From the NCBI GenBank assembly GCA_030765645.1, contig JAVCCE010000063.1, positions 62,001 to 126,000 of the forward strand: 64,000 nt of DNA, in the 5' to 3' direction. Under the pieces are notes generated by a model. The model had not been told where the DNA came from and ran no database searches. It saw only the letters and a list, made by a program, of their open reading frames with translations. Source of the stretch: Candidatus Hinthialibacter antarcticus (lineage in GTDB: Bacteria; Hinthialibacterota; Hinthialibacteria; Hinthialibacterales; Hinthialibacteraceae). Positions 1 to 8,840 of the stretch are shown one piece after another. The first letter of the stretch is position 1. Each line of letters starts with the position of its first letter. A program made the translations under genes and the position numbers.

Positions 1-2
1 GC

Positions 3-1688
3 GCGACGATTTTTTATCGCAAAAATGGCGGCGCATTGCAAAAGTACGATCCTGCGGCGGATACGATTTACTTTTTCCGCAGCGGGACGCTGGAAGCGTA
101 TTCCGAATACAGCGGCATTCCCGGTCCGACGATTTCGTGGACGTATTCGGTCAATCAACCGTATGACAGTGACACCGATTACGACGGCGTCCCTGATTTT
201 GTCGAAGAGGCGGTCGGGCTTGATCCGCTCAATTTTGTTGCGGATTCTGATGATGACGGCTGGCTGGATATTCATGAACTCGTCCGCGAGACCGACCCGC
301 TTGACGACAGTGAAAGGCCGGATGATTCCGATGCGCCTTCTGATGCTGAATTAGAGGTTGGAATCTTCGGCGACGGTTGGTCTGATTATGATGAACGACT
401 TCGAGGAACTGACAGCACTGACGCGGACGATTTCCCAAGCGTAATCGGTGTGGATACGCCGGAAGCCGTCTTGCCGTTTTCTGTGAATGAACCGTTTTTA
501 GAATCGGTGACGGGCGAGGCGAATTCAACCATTCGCATTGTGAATCTCGCTGGAACCGAAATCGCATCAACCACTTTGGGAACCGAGTCCGTTCGATTTT
601 CCGTTGAACGTTCCGGCATACTCGGAATGGTCGATTCAAACCAGCCTGAAGTTGTGCTGTTCACTTATGTTTCTAAAAAAGAAATCAACGTGAACATTGA
701 CGGCGACGAAACTATGACTGCGTCGGAGTGGACCAGCGCCTATCGCGACAACTTGGCTGCGAATATTTTTGAAATGCGTGATGAAAGCGTGATCGATGCT
801 GAATCGACCGCGAGCGTTCTTGCACTGTGTTATTTCATCGAAACGGAATTGTCGCTTGCGGCGCCGAATATTGTCTGGTCGGCGTCGGGTGCGCCGTCGC
901 TGGCGGATTTAGATATTCTTGAACAAACAGTCGATCTCGATGCGGCTTATGAAACCATTTCAGCCGCAATAAACGATACCGGCTTGGTTGATCTCGTGCA
1001 ATCTTATATTGATCTTGCGGAGTTGAATGATATTCGCGGCAACATGGTTGAGCAGATTGCCTGGATCCTTCATGGTTGGGTTCCGCCTGATGCTGGCAGC
1101 ATTGTCGCGACGAGCTCATCGACGCGCTTGCAGTCTGAATCAGCGCAACAGGCAGGCCCGTTTGCTTCCGTCCGGCAAGCGATGACAGACCTGTTTGAAA
1201 CCATTGAGCGCAAGCAGATCAAAGCAAACGGGACCATTACGTTGTATGATTCCCTCGGGCAGGCGCTGCCCAATGGCGAGTCAGACCAATTCGTCGCGGC
1301 GGTGGTTGCGTTCAGCCAGAATGGCGCATCAGTCGAGGCCGAACTCAATCTGCAAGGCGCGCCTGCGCCCGCATCCGGCGCCCAGGTGTATTTTGAAGGC
1401 GCCTATAGCGACGGGCCTGGCGCGGGCATTCGCCCATTGCGCATTGATGTTGAGTTGCTTAATGTCATTTCGTCATCGCGTTCGACCAACACGGTTGATT
1501 CAGACGGCAATCGACTGGTCGACCAATGGGAGCGCTTCTACTTTGGCGAAACGGGCGTTGATCCGTCGGGCGATGACGATAGCGACGGCTACACCAACGA
1601 ACAAGAGATGAACGGATTTTCTGACCCCACCGATTCCGGTTCGGTTCCATCGGGCGATGTTAGCGTTTTTGACTGGGCGATGTATTAA
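3..1688 (+). CDS. Secreted protein with DxDxDG (thrombospondin-3-like) repeats, 5' end outside window
   Basis: The reading frame is open to the left edge, so the N-terminus and any signal peptide are missing. About 560 residues are visible. Near the left end are Asp-rich calcium-binding-type repeats (DSDTDYDGVPDF, DSDDDGWLDI), and similar ones recur near the C-terminus (DSDGNRLVDQW, DDDSDGYTNEQE). These resemble thrombospondin type 3 or EF-hand-like loops that bind Ca2+ in extracellular proteins. The roughly 350 residues between them match no family I recognise. The protein ends VFDWAMY, which matches the V-x-x-W-[SA]-[LM]-Y end of two other secreted proteins in this window. A structural or adhesive extracellular role is inferred, and no enzymatic function is claimed. 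No terminator follows; the downstream gap is full of repeats. Confidence 0.75.
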   Translation, partial: ATIFYRKNGGALQKYDPAADTIYFFRSGTLEAYSEYSGIPGPTISWTYSVNQPYDSDTDYDGVPDFVEEAVGLDPLNFVADSDDDGWLDIHELVRETDPLDDSERPDDSDAPSDAELEVGIFGDGWSDYDERLRGTDSTDADDFPSVIGVDTPEAVLPFSVNEPFLESVTGEANSTIRIVNLAGTEIASTTLGTESVRFSVERSGILGMVDSNQPEVVLFTYVSKKEINVNIDGDETMTASEWTSAYRDNLAANIFEMRDESVIDAESTASVLALCYFIETELSLAAPNIVWSASGAPSLADLDILEQTVDLDAAYETISAAINDTGLVDLVQSYIDLAELNDIRGNMVEQIAWILHGWVPPDAGSIVATSSSTRLQSESAQQAGPFASVRQAMTDLFETIERKQIKANGTITLYDSLGQALPNGESDQFVAAVVAFSQNGASVEAELNLQGAPAPASGAQVYFEGAYSDGPGAGIRPLRIDVELLNVISSSRSTNTVDSDGNRLVDQWERFYFGETGVDPSGDDDSDGYTNEQEMNGFSDPTDSGSVPSGDVSVFDWAMY

Positions 1689-1779
1689 TCAGTCAACTTG
1701 CATATTTCTATTTAATCTAATTCGGGTTTAATTCTCCCGCCCCTTGGTGCAACAAAACAAAAGCATATCAGCTATGTAG

Positions 1780-1799
1780 GGGCGCAACGCGTTGCGCCC
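1780..1799. repeat. Perfect 20-bp palindrome (GGGCGCAACG arms)
   Basis: GGGCGCAACG is followed directly by its reverse complement CGTTGCGCCC, with no loop. It sits in the 411-bp gap after the first gene, just before a larger repeat. Palindromes of this GGGCGCAA...TTGCGCCC type are common dispersed intergenic repeats in several phyla. Only one copy is in this window, so its repeat status here is inferred. Confidence 0.6.
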
Positions 1800-1800
1800 G

Positions 1801-1867
1801 AATCCCCCCTGGCGCTTTCAGCGCCGTCCCCCCTTAAAAAGGGGGGGCTAAAAGTCTTAAGTCAATG
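1801..1867. repeat. Intergenic repeat type 2, copy 1
   Basis: This stretch of about 67 bp is nearly identical to 13023-13088, apart from a few substitutions and a length change in the A and G runs. It contains two small hairpins: GGCGCT-ttc-AGCGCC, and a C-run/G-run stem around TTAAAAA. It ends CTAAAAGTCTTAAGTCAATG. In both places it lies within 70 bp of a type 1 palindromic element. It has no coding potential. Confidence 0.75.
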
Positions 1868-1936
1868 ACATCGGCCCCTTGGGGCGCAAGACATACTTGA
1901 AGCCATCTCAAAATAATTTGTATTTTCGTTGCGAAA

Positions 1937-2016
1937 GGCATGGGTGCATCTCTGCTTGCTTCGGTGCGGGCTTGTAGGCCCTTATGCACAGGCGCGCCCA
2001 GAGTTGCGCCCATGCC
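1937..2016. repeat. Palindromic intergenic element type 1, copy A
   Basis: The 80-bp element starts GGCATGGGTGCATCTCTG and ends CAGAGTTGCGCCCATGCC. The ends are inverted repeats matching at 16 of 18 positions. The centre (GTGCGGGCTTGTAGGCCCTTATGCACAGGCGC) can fold into a second small hairpin. Related copies lie at 12869-13132, 14903-14964, 23483-23560 and 51611-51686. Weak similarity to the surroundings of copy C extends beyond the ends (GAAGCCATCTCA upstream; ATTTTTGA...TCGGAA downstream). It looks like a REP- or MITE-type element with no gene of its own. Confidence 0.8.
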
Positions 2017-2099
2017 AGAATTGATTTGTCGATTTTTGAACTGTCGGAATCCTTTGTATTGGATTCAATTGTTTTTGAGATGGCTTCAAGGCGGTTGGG

Positions 2100-2756
2100 T
2101 TATAGCCCCATCTCTTTAATGAACTTGTTGGCTTCGTCAATGGATTTTTCCATCTCTTTAATTAAGCGCTTTACGTCTTCTTCCACCTGGTTGGCTTCTT
2201 GTTGAATGCTGGCGATGGCGCGGGCGTTGAGATTGTGTTTGAGATAGAGAACCTGGTCTTTTAGCGCGGCCAACACCGGGTCCATAGAAAGCGTGGCTTT
2301 TTGCATAGAGGCCATCATTTTTGTATATTTTGCGCGTGTTTGCCTCAGCTGGCTTTCGCTCGCGTTTCGTAATTTTGCATTGGTATATTCTTCGAGTTCA
2401 GTTTCCCATTCAGCAAAGAGCGCATTGGCGACGGATTCCACATTGTCAATTCGCGAGCGCACTTCTTTGGCTTTCGACAAACTCAGGTTGTATTCATCGT
2501 CAAGCGTTTCATAGCGTTCTTGCAACGCGCCGCCCTGAAAATTCATGACTGACTGGAACTGTTCTAGCGCACTGTTGAATTGTTCTTTTGCTTCTTCTTG
2601 CGAATTTCTCGCTTCTTCAACCCGGTCGACGAGTATGTCCCGCTTGTGTACCCCGAATTGCTCCATCGTTTCATAATAGACCGTCTGGCAGGAACTAAAA
2701 AAGACAAATGCAACCGCCCACAACAGCGCCTGGCGTTTCAATGCAAATGTATTCAC
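2100..2756 (-). CDS. DUF2959-family lipoprotein
   Basis: This 218-residue protein has a lipoprotein signal: a hydrophobic stretch then FFSSC, so the mature protein would begin at a lipidated Cys around residue 23. The segment YYETMEQFGVHKRDILVDRV and the following coiled-coil helix are characteristic of the DUF2959 family, whose function is unknown. The rest is almost entirely charged alpha-helix with heptad-like spacing (residues ~45-215), suggesting an elongated periplasmic coiled coil. It is transcribed in the same direction as the SleB-type hydrolase to its right, about 105 bp away. A role in envelope maintenance is inferred from location only. Confidence 0.8.
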   Translation of the reverse strand: MNTFALKRQALLWAVAFVFFSSCQTVYYETMEQFGVHKRDILVDRVEEARNSQEEAKEQFNSALEQFQSVMNFQGGALQERYETLDDEYNLSLSKAKEVRSRIDNVESVANALFAEWETELEEYTNAKLRNASESQLRQTRAKYTKMMASMQKATLSMDPVLAALKDQVLYLKHNLNARAIASIQQEANQVEEDVKRLIKEMEKSIDEANKFIKEMGL

Positions 2757-2860
2757 GATGAATTTCCTTTTGAAAGATAATTGATTTTATTTTGTCCCAA
2801 TCGTTCAAATCATAACAACGTTTTAATCAATTGCTACGAACATTCAATATGTTCTCAAAT

Positions 2861-3811
2861 TTAAAACGGCTGAAAGACGGCTGGAACCACATTGAACTTT
2901 TGCTCCATGCGCGGCGATGGTTCAATCAACGCAAAAATGCGTAGATGCTCTAGCCAAGGATCATAATTCAACGGGTCCTTCAAATCGCTTTCGGGAATGC
3001 TTGCGTATTGGTTCCACCAATCTAGCATCGCGCTTTGCGAGGTGCGGAAGAATTTGTGGTTGCCGATGCGATTGGTTTCTTTCATGGCCCGAACCCAGGG
3101 CGGATTGATTTTATGAACGCAATAGTGGGTCGCGCCGACGGTGGGGTCGTCCATCATTTCAGAATAGGCGTTCCAGGCGGCTTTGAAACATTGCTTCCAG
3201 ATTCGTTTATTGGGTTGAAAGAGTTTTGTGAAATTCGGGTCCCAGGTATTAAAACAAGAAAACTGATAGGGCTTGAGCACAACGTCTTTAATCGACCTAC
3301 CATACCAGCCGCCTTCCGCGACGCGATTCATAATGACTTTTGCAACTGCCAGTTTCCCCTCGAACGGTTCGCCGCGCGCTTCGCCATACACGCACATTGT
3401 CATTAAGGTGATTTCTTTTTGCTTTTTGAGCGACTCGCTTTGATTTGGCAGATACACCTCGCCGCCGGGAGTCGAATCTTGAATCAAGCGGCTGCTCAGC
3501 GATACGCCGGGGAAAGAAATATAGCGGCTAAGTTTTTGGGCTTCATCCTGGTTCATGGGTTCGGGCAGAAAATGTTCAGCGACCGTGTAGAGGTTTTTGA
3601 TATTGCGGTCTGTTGTGACATACACATCATCGCCGGTTTTGATAAAATGGTCTCCAACGCCGATTCCAACGCCGCCGCCTGACGATTCGAGGCCAACGAC
3701 GGGCAGGACGCTGGGTTCATACGAAAAGTTTCCGATTGGAGTAATCACAGTGGAGGTCGAGCAAGAGTGAAAAGCCAGTGCAACAAAAACGAGTCGGAAA
3801 AGCGTTCTCAT
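2861..3811 (-). CDS. SleB-type cell wall hydrolase, lipoprotein
   Basis: This is a 316-residue protein from the preferred start. That start is chosen because GAGG lies about 6 nt upstream, while the longer ORF start at 3847 has no ribosome site. The N-terminus (MRTLFRLVFVALAFHSC) is a lipoprotein-like signal. The C-terminal half carries the hydrolase-2/SleB signature: MTMCVYGEARGEPFEGKLAV, then VIMNRV, YQFSCFN, and a closing GATHYCV segment. SleB-family enzymes cleave peptidoglycan glycan strands. In Gram-negatives they act in wall remodelling rather than spore germination. The N-terminal 120 residues are Gly/Val-rich and not recognised. The adjacent DUF2959 lipoprotein is consistent with an envelope role. 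Confidence 0.8.
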   Translation of the reverse strand: MRTLFRLVFVALAFHSCSTSTVITPIGNFSYEPSVLPVVGLESSGGGVGIGVGDHFIKTGDDVYVTTDRNIKNLYTVAEHFLPEPMNQDEAQKLSRYISFPGVSLSSRLIQDSTPGGEVYLPNQSESLKKQKEITLMTMCVYGEARGEPFEGKLAVAKVIMNRVAEGGWYGRSIKDVVLKPYQFSCFNTWDPNFTKLFQPNKRIWKQCFKAAWNAYSEMMDDPTVGATHYCVHKINPPWVRAMKETNRIGNHKFFRTSQSAMLDWWNQYASIPESDLKDPLNYDPWLEHLRIFALIEPSPRMEQKFNVVPAVFQPF

Positions 3812-4039
3812 AAAGGCCCTCGGTTCGGTGGTTCGATTTAAATTCATTATGAATTATTTGCGTTGTAATGGAAGCCGATTGCCGTAGGCCGCAGCCATCC
3901 GGCGCAAGGCCGTTTTTTGGCTAGAAGAGAAATTTATAACTCTTCCTCTCAATAGAAAAAGCGCCGAATATTTGATAGGTTAATTCAAATTCCAACAAAA
4001 TATCCACATTGCGAATACAAGCAATCTTAGGAGTATGAC

Positions 4040-5425
4040 ATGAAACGGCGAGCCTTCATCAAACAAACCGGTCTGGCGGCGACAGCCCTCGCGATGCCTT
4101 CTCTGACTCAAGCCGCGCCCTCCAAACAGCCGAATATCATTTATATCATGGCGGACGACCTGGGGTATGGCGATTTAAGTTGTTTCGGGCAAAAACATTT
4201 CACGACGCCCAACTTGGACCGCATGGCAAAAGAAGGCATGAAATTCACCGCCCATTATGCGGGCAGTACGGTCTGTGCGCCGTCGCGCTGCAGCCTGATG
4301 ACGGGGCTGCACACCGGGCACACATTCATTCGCGGCAATAAAGAAATCCAACCCGAAGGCCAATATCCAATTCCTCAAAATACATTCACGGTCGCCGAAT
4401 TAATGAAGCAGGCTGGTTACACAACAGGCATCATCGGCAAATGGGGCTTGGGCGGCCCGGGTTCGTCCGGCGTTCCCACCAAGCAGGGGTTTGATTATTG
4501 GTTTGGGTATCTATGCCAACGCGAAGCGCATTCGTTTACGCCTTCACACCTTTGGCGCAATGAAGAAAAAGTTGAACTCGACAGCAAAACTTATTCGCAT
4601 GATCTCTTTGCGGATGATTCGCTCCGGTTTATCCGCGAGAATAAAGACAATCCATTTTTCTTATACTTGCCTTTCACGATCCCCCATGCGGAAATGCACG
4701 CCCCTAAAGACGCGATGGAACCGTTCGCCGATCAATTTGATGAGACGCCCTTCAAAGGGCAAGGCAATTATCGGGCGCAGCAAAAACCCAAGGCCGCGTT
4801 TGCGGCAATGGTCAAACGGTTAGACAGCGACGTTGGACGCATTCTGGATTTGTTGAATGAACTCAAGATCGCCGATAATACATTGGTGGTCTTCACCAGC
4901 GATAACGGCCCGCACCAGGAAGGCGGGCACGATCCCGAATTTTTCGATAGCAACGGCCCTTTGCGCGGCATTAAACGAGATTTGTATGAAGGCGGCATTC
5001 GCGTACCCACCTTGGCGTATTGGCCGGGAACCATTCAGCCCGGTTCGGTGAGCGATCATCCCTCCGCCTTTTGGGATTTCTTGCCCACTTGCGCTGAACT
5101 GGCCGACGTAGAGGCGCCGGATGGGATCGACGGCGTTTCGTTTGCGCCCACGCTGTTGGGCGATCCAGCGCAACAAAAGACGCATGAATTTCTTTATTGG
5201 GAATTTCATGTCTCCGGCGGGAAAGGAATCAAGCAAGCCGCGCGTATGGGCAAATGGAAAGCCGTCCGCAATCGGCCCGATCAACCATTGGAACTGTACG
5301 ACCTCGAAACGGATTTAGATGAAAGCGCAAATATCGCGCAGCAACATCCAGGCATTATTCAAAAGTTTGAAGCGTACCTAAAAACTGCGCGTACGGAATC
5401 GGATATTTTTCCCTTAAAAATATAA
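4040..5425 (+). CDS. Arylsulfatase-type sulfatase, exported
   Basis: The 461-residue protein begins MKRRAFIKQTGLAATALAMP, a twin-arginine-like signal. The catalytic motif CAPSR is at residues 79-83. Cys79 would be converted to formylglycine, the nucleophile for sulfate-ester hydrolysis. Metal ligands are visible in MADDLGYGD (residues ~37-45) and the later TSDNGPH motif. The C-terminus has the usual LYDLETDLDESANIA stretch of family S1 sulfatases. The start is supported by GGAG about 7 nt upstream. The likely substrate is a sulfated polysaccharide or glycoside, but the sequence does not reveal which. No maturase (anSME or FGE) is in the window. It converges on the next gene with only 6 bp between stops. 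Confidence 0.93.
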   Translation: MKRRAFIKQTGLAATALAMPSLTQAAPSKQPNIIYIMADDLGYGDLSCFGQKHFTTPNLDRMAKEGMKFTAHYAGSTVCAPSRCSLMTGLHTGHTFIRGNKEIQPEGQYPIPQNTFTVAELMKQAGYTTGIIGKWGLGGPGSSGVPTKQGFDYWFGYLCQREAHSFTPSHLWRNEEKVELDSKTYSHDLFADDSLRFIRENKDNPFFLYLPFTIPHAEMHAPKDAMEPFADQFDETPFKGQGNYRAQQKPKAAFAAMVKRLDSDVGRILDLLNELKIADNTLVVFTSDNGPHQEGGHDPEFFDSNGPLRGIKRDLYEGGIRVPTLAYWPGTIQPGSVSDHPSAFWDFLPTCAELADVEAPDGIDGVSFAPTLLGDPAQQKTHEFLYWEFHVSGGKGIKQAARMGKWKAVRNRPDQPLELYDLETDLDESANIAQQHPGIIQKFEAYLKTARTESDIFPLKI

Positions 5426-5431
5426 AGAGAA

Positions 5432-6670
5432 TTATTCAGAGTCATTTTCCCAAATGGTTTTGATGGCGTCTTCCTGGTTGAACCCGCCCGGGACGGCGTC
5501 GCTGGGCCGGTTCGCCCAATACCAGTGCTTTCCATCTGCCGGGTCGGCCAGCGTCCGGCTGATGGGCATTTGCAGGTAGCCGTTTGGATCGGCGCGCCGC
5601 ACCCAGTTCCAAGCGTAGTGGAGCCAAAGGTCGCGATAGTTTTCGCTCTGCTTGGCGAACCAGCATATTTCGTCGTATCCCCATATAAAATAATCGGCGC
5701 GGTCTTCGCCTGGATGGCTGCTGCGTCCAAAATTATCCAGCTCGACCAAGTAAGGCAGCGAGTCGCATTGCCATCCGCTCGGCGTGACGCCGCCCTTGCT
5801 GCGTTGGAAGAGGCTGTCAAGAAAGCCGACTTCGAGGACGCCTTGTTGCGGCTTGTTAGCAATGGCTTTGATGCGAAGAGGGAAGGTGTGGAAATCAAAT
5901 AATAATTTACCATCGGGAAAGACAATGCCGCCGCTGGGGACGTGAGCGTCGCAAAGAATGAAGTGGCGCCGCGCGTGTTCTTTTGCGTATTGGCGTATTC
6001 GGGTCATCATGTCGAGCCAGTGTTGGCGATCTTCATCGCGGTCGTCCATGATCTCGACCTGTCCAAAGTGAATGGCCTCGACGCCGATGTCGATATAACG
6101 AACGGCCAGGTAATAAAACCACATGCGGGTTTCTAACTGGCTCATATCAGGGACGGAATTGCCTTCTCGCCATTGATTGACGCGATGGCCGTCAGGATAC
6201 AGCATGGCGTCATAACTGAAATTGCGGGTTTCGGGTTTTGCCCCAAATGCTTCAAATACCCAAGCAGGCAGCGGAATGGTATTGACTTCGGTAGTGACAA
6301 TTTCAAAGATCGCCGACTGTAAGATCAAATCGGGCGCCGCCTTATGGACTCTCGCTGCGGTTGATTTTCCGTCTGCGATGATTGATTCGAGGCGCGACTC
6401 GCCGCCCCACATATAGATTGCCCGGCCCGCAAGTTTGATCCCGACATGTTGAATCATGCGGAGATTGTCGTCTGTATTGCCGCCAAGCCGGGTGTTGACA
6501 TTTTCAGAGTGGAGCAACTCAGAAAACGTCGTGGCGCGGGTTAGGTAGTTGCACAAAACTTCGCGGGACATTGATCCATCAAACTCATAGTTTTGCTCGA
6601 TGGTTTCAGCCGCTTGAATTGAAATCGCAACGAAAAAACTGGTTAAGAAAACGGCAAGTCGCTTTTGCAT
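5432..6670 (-). CDS. Secreted protein of unknown function, possible glycosidase-like barrel
   Basis: This 412-residue protein has a Sec signal peptide (MQKRLAVFLTSFFVAISIQA, cleavage after QAA likely). I do not recognise the family with certainty. Segments such as YIDIGVEAIHFGQVEIMD, HFILCDAHVPSG and LLFDFHTFP alternate hydrophobic strands with acidic or aromatic residues, as in TIM-barrel glycoside hydrolases. Trp and Tyr are frequent, as in carbohydrate-binding clefts. The C-terminus (YLQMPISRTL...YWANRPS) is Trp/Tyr-rich. It is convergent with the sulfatase at 4040-5425, so a shared carbohydrate substrate is possible but not shown. Confidence 0.65.
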   Translation of the reverse strand: MQKRLAVFLTSFFVAISIQAAETIEQNYEFDGSMSREVLCNYLTRATTFSELLHSENVNTRLGGNTDDNLRMIQHVGIKLAGRAIYMWGGESRLESIIADGKSTAARVHKAAPDLILQSAIFEIVTTEVNTIPLPAWVFEAFGAKPETRNFSYDAMLYPDGHRVNQWREGNSVPDMSQLETRMWFYYLAVRYIDIGVEAIHFGQVEIMDDRDEDRQHWLDMMTRIRQYAKEHARRHFILCDAHVPSGGIVFPDGKLLFDFHTFPLRIKAIANKPQQGVLEVGFLDSLFQRSKGGVTPSGWQCDSLPYLVELDNFGRSSHPGEDRADYFIWGYDEICWFAKQSENYRDLWLHYAWNWVRRADPNGYLQMPISRTLADPADGKHWYWANRPSDAVPGGFNQEDAIKTIWENDSE

Positions 6671-6974
6671 GGTTGGTTCCTTGTTGATTGAATCAATGGC
6701 TCTTCATTCTTTAGCGAATGGAATAATAAGTATGGTACCAAAATAATGGATGACTTCGAGCCCCGTTTGATCTCAAATAATCTTGCATGAAGACGGCATA
6801 GACGCCAAGCGCTTTCTTCTTTATGATTTATCATTGATTGTAAATGTGATTGTGTTGTTGATCTCGTCCCGTTTGAGTGCGTTTCATCCCGGAAAATGCG
6901 CTATTCATCACATAGTTAATGATTAAATGAAACCAATTTTACTAATGTTCCGACAAAACAAAAAACAAGAAAGA

Positions 6975-8840
6975 ATGGTTATGTACGGGGACTATCGATT
7001 TTACACATTCTTACTCGCAGCGCTGTTGACCCTAGGCTGTTCGACCGCAGGGAAATACCGCGAAAACGCAGACAAGACGGCTTTCAATATCATTGAGCAA
7101 AAGCAACATGAAGCGCTGGGACGTACGGAACCGTTTTCCGTTGAGCCTCCCGAAGTTACATTGCGCCGACAATTGTTGTTAGACCAGGATTTGCAATATT
7201 CAGGCCCTGCGTCGTTGAGCGCCAAAGACCTCGATGAAATCGAGCATTGGCCCAAAGATGACTATCTGAGTCCAGAAGATGAAAGCGGCGAGATCGAGAT
7301 TGCTCCAATCAGCGGCCCGTTGAAAATGACCTTGATTGAAGCATTACAGATCGCAGCGAAAAGCAGCCGTCAATATCAAAATGCAAAAGAAACGGTCTTT
7401 CGTTCCGCCTTGCGTTTAGACCTGGCTCGCGATCGGTATCGCAACACATTCAGCGGGGCGATGGATAGTACGTTGAGCGCTGATTTGAGCGGAAGCGAAA
7501 CCACCAGCGGCTCTGAGAACAGCGCAGTCGCCGGGCTGTCCCGCCAATTTATGAACGGCATCAGCCTGACAAGCCGCATCGGGCTAGACCTCGCCAAGTT
7601 GTTGAACCCATTTGATGAGTCATCGAGCAGTTTGTTTGCCGACGCTTCGATATCGATCCCGCTTCTGCGTGGTTCCGGCAAACATATCGTTGCGGAACCA
7701 CTGACTCAGGCCGAACGGGAAGTGGTATACGCGATCTATGATTTCGAGCGCTTCAAGCGTGAGTTCGCCGTTAATGTCGCCGTCAACTACTTATCTGTTT
7801 TGCAAGCCGCCGACCAAATTACAAACACCGAAGAGAACTATCGCGGAGTGGTCATGTCGACCCGTCGTACGCGCCGCCTGGGCGACGCCGGACAGATTGA
7901 CCCGGTTGATGTTGACTTGCAGATTCAAAATGAGTTCGTCGCCCGTGAACGCTGGATTCGCGCTGAAATTGCGTTTCAGCGAAGTTTGGATTCACTGAAA
8001 ATTCTTCTCGGCCTGCCGACGGACGCCGTAATTGAGTTAGACCGGAACGAGTTGGATTCACTGGCCGCTTCTGTCGAGCAGCGCATCCCGCGCCCGGAAC
8101 AACTAGAACTCGAAGAAGTCATTCCTCCTGCGGACGCGCCCGTGAATCTTATGCCGCCTTCAAAAGAATACGTTGGGCCGTATGAAATTGAAGAAAAACG
8201 CGCCATCGGATTGGCGCTGGAAAACCGGCTTGATTTGCGCATTCTTTTGGGCGAGGTCTATGATGCGCAGCGCTCTGTCGTCGTCGCCGCCGATAGGCTT
8301 AGAGCAGAATTTACGCTTTTGGGGAGCGCAAATATTGGCGAGGGAAGAAGCCTCGGCTCATCATCCCGCTCTGATAATTATGATCTGGATGTCGAAAAAG
8401 GCCGCTACAACGCTTTGTTGACGCTTGACCTTCCCATTGAACGTACGGCTGAGGTGGTATCCTACCGCGAGAGCATTCTTGGATTAGAGCAATCCGTGCG
8501 TAATTTACAAAACCTTGAAGACTCGATCAAACTGGATGTAAGAAACGCCTTGCGGAACCTCCAGCAAGTGCGCGAAAGTTTGCGCATTCAGGAGCAAGCT
8601 GAGGCGTTGTCCGCCCGCCGGGTCGCGATGACCGATTTGTTGTTAGAAGCGGGGCGCGTCGAAATTCGCGACTTGGTTTCAGCCAAAGAAGATTTGCTGA
8701 GTTCACAAAATTCGCTGACGGCCGCTCGCATTGATTACCGGATCACAGAATTAGAACTACAACGGGATTTGGGCCTCCTGCTCGTTGATGAAACTGGCTT
8801 ATGGAGCGAAATCCCTCCAGAGGAGTTGAGTGATGTCTAA
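6975..8840 (+). CDS. TolC-family outer-membrane efflux lipoprotein
   Basis: It is about 621 residues from the chosen ATG; an ATG at 6927 is possible but precedes the signal peptide by a polar stretch. The N-terminus FYTFLLAALLTLGCSTAGK is a lipoprotein signal with Cys in LTLGC. Two repeated halves contain the long alpha-helices and short strands of TolC/NodT channels. Visible TolC-like segments include MTLIEALQIAAKSS, VAVNYLSVLQAADQI, ENRLDLRILLGEVYDAQRSV and VRNALRNLQQVRESL. It would form the outer-membrane exit duct for the pump encoded by the next three genes. Its stop codon overlaps the next start by 8 bp. Confidence 0.88.
   Translation: MVMYGDYRFYTFLLAALLTLGCSTAGKYRENADKTAFNIIEQKQHEALGRTEPFSVEPPEVTLRRQLLLDQDLQYSGPASLSAKDLDEIEHWPKDDYLSPEDESGEIEIAPISGPLKMTLIEALQIAAKSSRQYQNAKETVFRSALRLDLARDRYRNTFSGAMDSTLSADLSGSETTSGSENSAVAGLSRQFMNGISLTSRIGLDLAKLLNPFDESSSSLFADASISIPLLRGSGKHIVAEPLTQAEREVVYAIYDFERFKREFAVNVAVNYLSVLQAADQITNTEENYRGVVMSTRRTRRLGDAGQIDPVDVDLQIQNEFVARERWIRAEIAFQRSLDSLKILLGLPTDAVIELDRNELDSLAASVEQRIPRPEQLELEEVIPPADAPVNLMPPSKEYVGPYEIEEKRAIGLALENRLDLRILLGEVYDAQRSVVVAADRLRAEFTLLGSANIGEGRSLGSSSRSDNYDLDVEKGRYNALLTLDLPIERTAEVVSYRESILGLEQSVRNLQNLEDSIKLDVRNALRNLQQVRESLRIQEQAEALSARRVAMTDLLLEAGRVEIRDLVSAKEDLLSSQNSLTAARIDYRITELELQRDLGLLLVDETGLWSEIPPEELSDV

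Noticed and set aside
1984-2205. ORF of 73 aa crossing copy A and the 3' end of the DUF2959 gene
   Set aside because: It is a repeat translation plus an antisense shadow of a better-supported gene.
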